Part shown: positions 1-5,430 of the stretch, piece by piece
Layout: the number at the start of each line of letters is the position of its first letter
Position numbering within the stretch: the stretch's first letter is position 1
DNA from: Phycisphaerae bacterium
Lineage (GTDB): Bacteria > Planctomycetota > Phycisphaerae > Phycisphaerales > SM1A02
Reading direction: 5' to 3'
Assembly: GCA_016873375.1 (NCBI GenBank)
Contig: VGXJ01000134.1
Coordinates: 1-5,430, forward strand
Length of the DNA: 5,430 bases
The notes under the pieces: model-generated
The model's database searches: none
Seen by the model: only the letters and a program-made list of their open reading frames with translations
What the model was told of the DNA's origin: nothing
Translations under genes and position numbers: made by a program

Positions 1-744
1 GTTGGGGAGCGATGCCTGTGCGTTCGGGTCCGATGCCTTCGTCTCAGCGCAGAGATGGCGGACGCACCGCTCCACGGCCGGCAGGTATGCGGGATCACCG
101 CTCGAAAGAAGCGCCAACGGCGCGAAGGTGTCGTGCACCGGGTCGCCGAACGATCCATCGTCCCGCTGGTGCTTGACGAGGTACGCAAGCAGTTCCTTGG
201 CGATGCGCTCCGACTTGGCGCAGTTGGCCGGGTACCGGGGACCGAAGCAGCCGTACGTCGTGCCGACCTTCAGCATGACCTCACGCCGCTTGCCCGCACG
301 CAGCACGGTCAGCGCGAGCTGCCCCGGGGCCGGCGCGTTCGCATCCTGCGCTGCTTCGAGCGCCGTCGCAAACTCCTCGATCGGGCCGGTTGCGCCGAAG
401 ACCTCCTCGCCGTAACCATTGCGGTGCGCTTCGCGAAACGGCCGTCCGCCCGCACCGATGATGTGGTCGCCTGCAAACACCAGGCCATGCGCCGGCGAGT
501 TGGCGAACACATGACGAATCACGAGCGACTTCGGTTCAGCAGCCACGAGTTCCGCCCGCATGCCGGTGATGCCAAGGTTGTAGTACCAGCCCGGCACCTC
601 GGCATCGGGCCCAGCGCCCGCACGCTGATTCCAAGGATGTCCGTTTTCCTGATAGTCAACCTGCGCACTGGCTTCGGCCGCGGCCAGGACCACGGCGGCG
701 ACGGTCAGGAGGAACTCCACGATGCGTGCGGCGGATCGGTGCAT
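1..744 (-). CDS. Secreted PDZ-domain protein with squalene-cyclase-like helical domain (DUF6288-like), 3' end beyond window
   Basis: The frame is open from the ATG at 744 to the left edge, giving 248 codons with no stop, so the C-terminus is missing. Residues 1-27 look like a signal peptide: an Arg-containing start, a hydrophobic stretch at about 9-23, and ASA before Q28 as a signal peptidase I site. A short HPWN motif (36-39) precedes a PDZ-like domain at about 57-155, with the segment ANSPAHGLVFAGDHIIGAGG at 81-100 typical of the PDZ fold. From about 175 the text changes to a helical-barrel type; HQRDDGSFGD followed by DTFAPLALL resembles prenyltransferase/squalene-cyclase repeats. This order matches my memory of the uncharacterised planctomycete/verrucomicrobial DUF6288 proteins, but no search was done. 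The protein should act outside the cytoplasmic membrane; its substrate is unknown. ATG 744 is the only plausible start: the frame continues upstream to a stop at 868-870 without another ATG, GTG or TTG. The ribosome site is weak. Confidence 0.85.
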   Translation of the reverse strand, partial: MHRSAARIVEFLLTVAAVVLAAAEASAQVDYQENGHPWNQRAGAGPDAEVPGWYYNLGITGMRAELVAAEPKSLVIRHVFANSPAHGLVFAGDHIIGAGGRPFREAHRNGYGEEVFGATGPIEEFATALEAAQDANAPAPGQLALTVLRAGKRREVMLKVGTTYGCFGPRYPANCAKSERIAKELLAYLVKHQRDDGSFGDPVHDTFAPLALLSSGDPAYLPAVERCVRHLCAETKASDPNAQASLPN

Positions 745-771
745 AGCCGCACGGTATCCACCGGCCGCTGC

Positions 772-795
772 GATCGAAGACGATTGGCTTCGATC
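772..795. repeat. Perfect 8-bp inverted repeat in the leader of the PDZ gene
   Basis: GATCGAAG (772-779) and CTTCGATC (788-795) are exact inverted copies separated by 8 bases. They lie 28 bases upstream of the start codon at 744. The repeat could be a hairpin in the leader RNA or a dimeric operator. No T-run follows it on the minus strand, so it does not look like an intrinsic terminator for the Fic gene. I see no convincing promoter in the rest of the 745-901 gap. A shorter dyad, TTGAA-N5-TTCAA, lies at 857-871. Confidence 0.4.
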
Positions 796-901
796 AACTC
801 GCCCCAGGCCGATGGGTGATCCCGACCCAGCCTTGCGCTTGCTGGTGAACCCACGATTGAAACGGCTTCAAACCCCGGTGCCGCTCCCCGTGCGTGTCCT
901 C

Positions 902-2068
902 TCACGCTTCGTCGGCCGTGAGCGCGCGCAGGTACGCCTGGTACGCGTAGACGCGATCGCGCTGCCTTCCGCTGGTCTCGTGGAGGACACCGAGCTCCTC
1001 CAGCACCTCGACCGCCTTGCGCGCGGTTGGCGCGGAGGTGCCCAGGAGCGTCGCGGTCCTCGGCACCGTCACGATGGGGTTCGACGGCAGCAGGTCGAGC
1101 AGGTGGATCGCCGCTACGGTGGCGCCCGAGTGCGACATGAGACGGCCGCGGTCCTTGCCGGTGATCGCGAAAATGCGCTGGGCGACGGAGACGCCGTCCT
1201 CGGCGGCCTCCTCGACACACGCCAGGTAGAACTGGGTCCAGCCCTCCCAGTCGCCCTCGGTGCGCACAGCAGAGAGCCGATCGTAGTACTCGCGCTGGTA
1301 GCGCTTGAACGAGTGGCTCAGGTACAGAATGGGCGACGGCATCACACCCCAGTGCTCAAGGAGCAGAGTGATGAGCAGGCGTCCGATTCGGCCGTTGCCG
1401 TCCAGGAACGGATGGATCGTCTCGAACTGCACGTGCGCCAGCCCAGCCTTGACGAGCGGTGGCAGCGGGTCGCGCCCGTGGATCCATCGGTCGAGGTCGG
1501 CGAGCAGCCCCGGCACCGCATCGGCTGGAGGTGGCACGAAGCGCGCATTGCCGGGCCGCGTGCCGCCGACCCAGTTTTGGCTCGTGCGGATCACGCCCGG
1601 CTTCTTGTTGCCGCCGCGACGGGTGCCTGCATCCCGCAGAAGGCGCCGGTGCGCCTCGCAGAGCAGGCGCGTGCTCAGCGGCAGGCCCTTGGGCTTCGCG
1701 AGCTCGCGGCGCGCGATGGTCAGCGCCTCGACGTAGTTGCAGACTTCCGCCACGTCGTCCTCGTGTGTGCTTCGGTCCGTCGCCTCGAACTCCAGCACGT
1801 CGCGCAGGGTGGCTTCGGTGCCCTCGATCTGCGAGGTCAGCACCGCCTCCTTGCGGACGAAGCCGTAGAGGAACCACTCGGTGCTGGGAACGAGGCTCGC
1901 CGCCACATCAAGCCGGCCGATGGCCGCCATGGCGCGCGCGCACGCGGCGTCGATCGGTCCCTCGATGCGGAGCGGCGGTCCGGCGGGGGGAAGGGCGGAC
2001 GGCACGAACGCGCGCACGGTCTCGCCGGCGACTGTTGAGTTCCTGTACGTGCCGGTGGTGCGTGGCAT
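902..2068 (-). CDS. Fic-family protein (predicted AMP transferase) with own inhibitory helix and C-terminal winged helix
   Basis: This is a complete 388-residue Fic protein. Fic enzymes usually move AMP from ATP onto a Ser, Thr or Tyr hydroxyl of a target protein in the cytoplasm. The full active-site motif HPFLDGNGRIGR is at 219-230, with the catalytic His219 and the GNGR phosphate-binding loop intact. The inhibitory motif (S/T)xxxE(G/N) is present as TSQIEG at 78-83, upstream of the core in the same chain. This marks a class II Fic protein that restrains itself through Glu82. The region about 15-95 fits the Fic N-terminal domain, the core spans about 105-250, and about 315-385 looks like a winged-helix domain. 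The ATG at 2068 is preceded by AAAGGA (2083-2078) at good spacing. No toxin or antitoxin partner is adjacent, in keeping with the class II type. Its target cannot be read from sequence. It is divergent from the BlaI-like operon and upstream of the PDZ gene on the same strand. Confidence 0.95.
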   Translation of the reverse strand: MPRTTGTYRNSTVAGETVRAFVPSALPPAGPPLRIEGPIDAACARAMAAIGRLDVAASLVPSTEWFLYGFVRKEAVLTSQIEGTEATLRDVLEFEATDRSTHEDDVAEVCNYVEALTIARRELAKPKGLPLSTRLLCEAHRRLLRDAGTRRGGNKKPGVIRTSQNWVGGTRPGNARFVPPPADAVPGLLADLDRWIHGRDPLPPLVKAGLAHVQFETIHPFLDGNGRIGRLLITLLLEHWGVMPSPILYLSHSFKRYQREYYDRLSAVRTEGDWEGWTQFYLACVEEAAEDGVSVAQRIFAITGKDRGRLMSHSGATVAAIHLLDLLPSNPIVTVPRTATLLGTSAPTARKAVEVLEELGVLHETSGRQRDRVYAYQAYLRALTADEA

Positions 2069-2094
2069 CGGAAGCGTTCCTTTCTCAGAGCGTC

Positions 2095-2123
2095 ATGCTA
2101 GGAAACGATCGCTTCTTAGTCAA
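2095..2123 (-). promoter_or_regulatory. Predicted sigma-70-type promoter of the Fic gene
   Basis: Read on the minus strand, TTGACT (2123-2118) is followed after 17 bases by TAGCAT (2100-2095). These match the -35 and -10 consensus at 5 of 6 and 4 of 6 positions. Transcription would begin near 2088, leaving a leader of about 20 bases that carries the AAAGGA ribosome site. An imperfect inverted repeat, GAAGCGTTCC (2071-2080) against GGAA-N5-CGCTTC (2101-2115), flanks the -10 box and may be a control site. The assignment rests on consensus only. Confidence 0.6.
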
Positions 2124-2166
2124 CCCATGAAAGAACCTCCCCTTGCCTTCGCGCCGAGTGGTCGGG

Positions 2167-2176
2167 GTGACGTCAC
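2167..2176. repeat. Perfect 10-bp palindrome next to the rightward promoter
   Basis: GTGACGTCAC reads the same on both strands and ends exactly one base before the TTGACA -35 box of the repressor operon. Its half-sites differ from the ACGACA/TGTCGT operator, so it would be read by a different protein if it is functional. A chance palindrome cannot be excluded. Confidence 0.35.
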
Positions 2177-2206
2177 TTGACAAGGCACGACACTATGTCG
2201 TATTGT
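2177..2206 (+). promoter_or_regulatory. Predicted promoter of the BlaI/M56 operon
   Basis: A perfect -35 box TTGACA (2177-2182) is followed after 18 bases by TATTGT (2201-2206) as the -10 box. The expected start of transcription is near 2213, about 50 bases before the ATG at 2262. The spacer and the start region are each covered by one copy of the operator dyad described below. A bound repressor would therefore block RNA polymerase directly. Confidence 0.7.
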
Positions 2207-2223
2207 GCACGACAGCCTGTCGT
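2187..2223. promoter_or_regulatory. Tandem BlaI-type operators, two perfect ACGACA-N3-TGTCGT dyads
   Basis: Copy 1 (2187-2201) has CTA between its arms and copy 2 (2209-2223) has GCC; the arms are identical and perfect in both. Both are preceded by GC and followed by A. The copies are 22 bp apart, about two turns of the helix, so two dimers would sit on the same face of the DNA. Copy 1 lies between the -35 and -10 boxes and copy 2 lies over the expected start of transcription. Known BlaI/MecI sites are dyads with an ACA...TGT core (TACA-N2-TGTA type), so these are natural sites for the protein encoded just downstream; the spacing of 3 rather than 2 is a variation. A lone half-site TGTCG follows at 2232-2236. 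Confidence 0.8.
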
Positions 2224-2261
2224 ACTTCACCTGTCGCACGGAACTGCGGAGATCTCGCCGA

Positions 2262-2636
2262 ATGCCGCCTGCTGCCCTCGCCAATGCCGAACTCTCCGTC
2301 ATGGAACTGCTCTGGGACCACAGCGCCATGACCGCACGCCAGGTCCAGGACCGGCTCTACGGCGAGTCGGACCGTTCGCAGCATGGCACCGTGCAGCGTC
2401 TCCTTCAGCGCCTCGAGGACAAGGATCTGGTGAAGCGCGAAAAGGCCGGAGCGGCGAACGCGTTCTCGGCCTGCATCTCGCGTGAGGAGTACGCCGGGTC
2501 GCAGCTCGAGTCGCTCATCGAACGGCTGACCGGCGGATCGATCGCGCCGCTGTTGGCACACCTCATGGACCAGCGGCGACTGGGTCGCGCGGAGTTGCGT
2601 CGCCTGCGCGACATCCTCGACGGGAGAGGCTCGTGA
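2262..2636 (+). CDS. BlaI/MecI-family transcriptional repressor
   Basis: This 124-residue protein has the usual length and shape of the BlaI/MecI/CopY family (Penicillinase_R). Residues 5-75 form a winged-helix DNA-binding domain: LSVMELLWDH at 11-20, the helix-turn-helix at about 24-56 with TVQRLLQRLEDKDLV at 43-57 as recognition helix, then the wing. Residues 76-124 are the helical dimerisation tail. In this family the dimer represses its own operon until a membrane M56 peptidase signal leads to its cleavage. By my hand alignment, the Asn-Phe cleavage bond of staphylococcal BlaI/MecI falls at Pro96-Leu97 here, so the cut site may differ. The ATG at 2262 was chosen because GGAG (2248-2251) lies at good spacing and family similarity begins there; a GTG at 2205 in the same frame overlaps the -10 box. 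The stop overlaps the next gene's start, so the two are translationally coupled. No beta-lactamase gene is visible, so a role in beta-lactam resistance should not be assumed. Confidence 0.95.
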   Translation: MPPAALANAELSVMELLWDHSAMTARQVQDRLYGESDRSQHGTVQRLLQRLEDKDLVKREKAGAANAFSACISREEYAGSQLESLIERLTGGSIAPLLAHLMDQRRLGRAELRRLRDILDGRGS

Positions 2637-5430
2637 CCGAATTGATCCTCGAGTACGCGCTTGGCAACACGCTTCTTGCCGCGCCGTTGGCCCTGCTCGC
2701 GTGGACGATCGGTCGTTGGCGACGGCATCCGTCGCTCGCGCATGCGCTTTGGGTGCTGGTCATGATCCGGCTTGTCATGCCGCCATTGGCGGCGGTGCCC
2801 TCGCTCTCCTTCAGGGTCCCGTTGGATCGGATCACGGCCGCAGCCGTGGACAGCATGCGTGACGATGGGTCCCGACGCACACCGTCGGCCCTCGAGAACG
2901 GCTCGACGAGCGGGGCCGTCCCATCGGCGGACCTCGCCTGTGTACCGGGCAGCGCGGGCGGGGCCGTGTCGATGCCTGACGGGTCCATGCCATCGGAATC
3001 GACTGCGCCGAGCGAACGGGATGGATCGACGAGCGCTGCGCCTTCAGCCGTGGCCAAGGGTGCGGACGGACCTGCATCAACCCCCACGCAGCACACCGCG
3101 TCACGAAACCCCGTGGCACAAGGTGCCCCCTCCCTCGCGATCGATCCTTGGCTCCTCGTCGGTGCACTGTGGCTCGTTGGCACCATGCTCATCGTCGGCA
3201 TCTCCATGGCTCGCGTCGTGCGTTTCCGTCGAACGCTGCGCGTCCATTGCAGTCCTGCGGATCCCGACGTCCGCGGTGTCGCGAATCGCGTGGCCGCCGA
3301 GCTCGGCGTGCGGCGCAGGTTCAAGGTGCTCTCCGCGCGGTCGAACTCGGTTCCGTTCGTCTGGGGCAGCTTCGGCGGCCCGATCATCGTGCTCCCGGCG
3401 GCGCTGGCGACACGTGCGGATGCCCCAAGCCTCCGACTGATCCTGATGCACGAACTGGCCCACATCCGACGCCGGGATGACCTCGTCCGATGGCTCGACT
3501 GGGCGGTTGTGGCATGGCTCTGGTGGAATCCGCTTGCGTGGATCGCGCGAAGCGGGCTCAGGTTGACCGAGGAACTCGCGTGCGATGCAGTCGTCCTGCG
3601 CACCTGCGGGGTCTCGACACGGGAATACGGCGCGTGCCTCGTGGCAGCGGCGGAGTCGTTGGCGGGTTCGGCGTTCCGCACGCCGGCACAGGCATGCACC
3701 ATGGGCGACGGCGGATCGCTCGAGCAAAGGATCACGATCATCATGTCAGGATCGCTTCAGCGTCGCACCTCCATTCCACTTCGAGTCATCGCCGCCGGGC
3801 TCGCGGCGGCCTGCCTCATGTCAGGCCTGACGACCATGGCGGATGCCCAGTCGCCGCCGACCCCCCCGGCCAGGGGGCGATCCTTCTTCGACGGCCGCGG
3901 CAAGCCCAACATCATGGACACGGCGGTTGCAGCCAAGTTCAAGACGCTCGTCGCTGCCACGGAGGCAGCCGGGCTTGCGGATCTGCTTCGATCAGAGGGA
4001 CCGTTCACGGTCTTCGCCCCGACTGATGAGGCCTTCGCTGCACTGCCGGCTGGCACGCTTGAGTCGCTGCTGCTTTCCGAGAACAAGGAGAAGCTGCGTG
4101 GCATCCTCGCCCATCATGTGGTGCCAGGCCGACTCCTCTCGATGGAGGTCGGCAACATCGAGGACCCGCAGATGGCTCGCACCGCGGCGGGCGACCGCGA
4201 GACGATCGCCGCTGACCGAAAGGGCTTCCGTTTCGGCCCAGCAGAAGTCGTGCAACCCGACCTGCTCTGCGGCAATGGCGTGATCCATGTCATTGACCGG
4301 GTGGTGCTGCCAAAGCCCGAACGATCGGAGAACTCGATGGGCATGGGCATGAAGGAAGCGCCGTCGGTCGACCTGCTCGATGCACTGCGCAAGGTCCCTG
4401 ACGGGCGCTTCTCGACCTTCATCGCGGCCGTCGAGGCAAGCGGCCGTGAACAGGACTGGGCCCAGCCCGCACCCGACCGCAGCTGGACGGTCTTCGTGCC
4501 GACGAACGACGCCTTCGCGCGGCTCTCCGAGCTGGAGCGCTCCACGCTCCTTGACCCGAAGAACCGTGAAGCGCTCCGGGCGGTTCTCGACTGGCACGCG
4601 CTGCCGAAGCTCCAGATCTGGAGCTTCGACCTGAACGGCGGCGGCCGCGCCCCCACGATGATCTCGGAGAACAACGATCGTTTCGTGCTCGACGTGCTCG
4701 CGGACGGGTCGGTCTTCGTTTATCGCATGCGCTCGATGCGCGATCGCTCGCTCGAGGAGCCCTTCAAGGCGCGGATCATCGCCGGCGACATCGCCGTCGG
4801 CTCGAGCGTCGTGCACGTGGTCGATCGCGTGCTCATCCCGCCGCAGTACGAGAACACGCTCATTGCCTCCCAGGCGTACCGCGAGAAGGACGTGAAGGAA
4901 TCGGCCATGGCCGCCGACTCGCAGTTCATGGCGGCGTACGAGTTGCGCGGCACCATGAAGCAGGCCGAGTCCATGGAGGACGCCGCCGCCATCGCGGTCT
5001 ATCGCATGGGGCTGCGAATGCTTGAGGAGGTGGTGCCACTCGACCGGGACGGCATGGTCATCATGGGCGACGAGCAGTCGAATGACCGCACCGTGCTTCG
5101 TGATCGCCTGCGGGCGCGGATCGATGATCTCGATCGCGTCTGGTACGCCAAGTTCATGAAGGGCAGCCCGCCCACAACGAGCCTCTCGGAACCCGCTTCC
5201 GGACCCGCCGTGCCTGCGCCTCAAGCTGCTCCGGTCCCTGCCCCGCCTGCAGCGCCGGCCGTGCGTGGCCCCGCGAACGCCGCCGATGCCGTGGCGCCTG
5301 CCCCCTCGCAGAAGACGGAAGCTGTTCGCGCGCCGGCATCGCTCGACTGGTGCGAGGTCATCGAGAAGGACTGCGATCCCAAGGTCGTGACGGACACCGT
5401 GCTCCGTGAGGCCATCGTGCGAACCGGCTT
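2633..5430 (+). CDS. BlaR1-like M56 membrane metallopeptidase fused to two fasciclin (FAS1) domains, 3' end beyond window
   Basis: The GTG at 2633 overlaps the repressor stop (GTGA) and has GGGAG six bases upstream. The frame stays open for 932 codons to the window edge. Order of parts: membrane helices at about 5-27 and 35-54; a Ser/Ala/Gly/Pro-rich loop at about 58-168; a third helix at 173-193; an M56 peptidase domain at about 200-375 with the zinc motif HELAH (273-277) and EELACD (313-318), where Glu314 is the likely third zinc ligand; a fourth helix at 383-402; FAS1 domain 1 at 426-560 (FTVFAPTDEAF, GVIHVIDRVVLP); FAS1 domain 2 at 578-736 (WTVFVPTNDAF, VVHVVDRVLIP); a helical segment at about 737-843; a Pro/Ala linker at 844-903; and the start of another domain from about 905. 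BlaR1 has the same four-helix plan, with its sensor outside and the peptidase inside. Here the FAS1 pair replaces the penicillin-binding sensor. FAS1 domains usually bind matrix or surface molecules; the ligand is unknown. An internal start at 3743 could also make the outer part separately. The M56 and FAS1 calls are secure; the signalling role is inferred from family and operon. Confidence 0.92.
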   Translation, partial: MTELILEYALGNTLLAAPLALLAWTIGRWRRHPSLAHALWVLVMIRLVMPPLAAVPSLSFRVPLDRITAAAVDSMRDDGSRRTPSALENGSTSGAVPSADLACVPGSAGGAVSMPDGSMPSESTAPSERDGSTSAAPSAVAKGADGPASTPTQHTASRNPVAQGAPSLAIDPWLLVGALWLVGTMLIVGISMARVVRFRRTLRVHCSPADPDVRGVANRVAAELGVRRRFKVLSARSNSVPFVWGSFGGPIIVLPAALATRADAPSLRLILMHELAHIRRRDDLVRWLDWAVVAWLWWNPLAWIARSGLRLTEELACDAVVLRTCGVSTREYGACLVAAAESLAGSAFRTPAQACTMGDGGSLEQRITIIMSGSLQRRTSIPLRVIAAGLAAACLMSGLTTMADAQSPPTPPARGRSFFDGRGKPNIMDTAVAAKFKTLVAATEAAGLADLLRSEGPFTVFAPTDEAFAALPAGTLESLLLSENKEKLRGILAHHVVPGRLLSMEVGNIEDPQMARTAAGDRETIAADRKGFRFGPAEVVQPDLLCGNGVIHVIDRVVLPKPERSENSMGMGMKEAPSVDLLDALRKVPDGRFSTFIAAVEASGREQDWAQPAPDRSWTVFVPTNDAFARLSELERSTLLDPKNREALRAVLDWHALPKLQIWSFDLNGGGRAPTMISENNDRFVLDVLADGSVFVYRMRSMRDRSLEEPFKARIIAGDIAVGSSVVHVVDRVLIPPQYENTLIASQAYREKDVKESAMAADSQFMAAYELRGTMKQAESMEDAAAIAVYRMGLRMLEEVVPLDRDGMVIMGDEQSNDRTVLRDRLRARIDDLDRVWYAKFMKGSPPTTSLSEPASGPAVPAPQAAPVPAPPAAPAVRGPANAADAVAPAPSQKTEAVRAPASLDWCEVIEKDCDPKVVTDTVLREAIVRTG

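Noticed and set aside
55..819. Plus-strand open frame of 254 codons at the left
   Set aside because: It is antisense to the signal-peptide and PDZ gene and has no recognisable domain.
857..871. TTGAA-N5-TTCAA hairpin after the Fic stop as a terminator
   Set aside because: The stem has only 5 mostly A/T pairs and no T-run follows on the minus strand.
722..2038. Long plus-strand open frame (438 codons) opposite the Fic gene
   Set aside because: It is antisense to a Fic protein with complete family motifs; its translation is Arg-rich, low in recognisable domains and typical of a GC-rich shadow frame.
902..2068. Fic gene as the toxin of a toxin-antitoxin pair
   Set aside because: The inhibitory motif TSQIEG is inside the same protein (class II), and no small antitoxin gene lies next to it.
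2205..2261. GTG at 2205 as an earlier start for the repressor
   Set aside because: It overlaps the predicted -10 box and lies before the expected transcript start; the added residues do not resemble the family, and ATG 2262 has a good ribosome site.
2563..3744. Long minus-strand open frame (393 codons)
   Set aside because: It lies opposite the M56 peptidase region, which has clear catalytic motifs; the translation is Ser/Arg/Ala-rich with no family signal.
3992..5224. Long minus-strand open frame (410 codons), His- and Arg-rich
   Set aside because: It is antisense to the two FAS1 domains and the helical segment; the His/Arg bias is what the reverse of Val/Ala/Asp-rich GC-biased codons gives.
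1..5430. CRISPR array, tRNA or rRNA genes, insertion sequence ends
   Set aside because: No spaced direct repeats, tRNA-like cloverleaf, rRNA stretches or transposase motifs were seen; the window is almost fully covered by the protein genes listed.

Overview
The window is GC-rich and densely coding, with strong G/C third-position bias. It holds two complete genes (a Fic-family protein and a BlaI-type repressor) and two genes cut by the window edges. The domain style suggests a planctomycete, perhaps of the Phycisphaerae. The hints are a BlaI repressor paired with an M56 peptidase that carries non-penicillin sensor domains, and a secreted protein with a PDZ domain followed by squalene-cyclase-like helices. 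This assignment is inference from gene content, not from a marker gene.

Left part, minus strand. Positions 744 to 1 encode the first 248 residues of a secreted PDZ protein that runs off the left edge. Upstream of it, 2068 to 902 encode a complete 388-residue Fic protein (predicted AMP transferase) with its own inhibitory motif. The 157-base gap between them holds an 8-bp inverted repeat but no clear terminator.

Centre, 2069-2261. This is a divergent control region. The Fic gene has a good minus-strand promoter (TTGACT-17-TAGCAT). The rightward operon has TTGACA-18-TATTGT, overlaid by two perfect copies of ACGACA-N3-TGTCGT exactly 22 bp apart. These are very probably the sites where the BlaI-like repressor controls its own operon.

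Right part, plus strand. A 124-residue BlaI/MecI-family repressor (2262-2636) overlaps by 4 bases, through GTGA, the start of a very long frame that stays open from 2633 to the right edge (932 codons). That frame encodes a BlaR1-like membrane metallopeptidase (four membrane segments, HELAH zinc motif). In place of a penicillin-binding sensor, its outer part has two tandem fasciclin (FAS1) domains, a helical segment and a Pro/Ala-rich linker. It then enters a further domain that may be of the formylglycine-generating-enzyme type.

By analogy with BlaR1/BlaI, the outside FAS1 part would sense an unknown surface or matrix signal. The cytoplasmic M56 domain would be activated and the BlaI-like repressor removed, which would induce the operon. 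This M56-FAS1 signalling protein with its paired operators is the most interesting content of the window.
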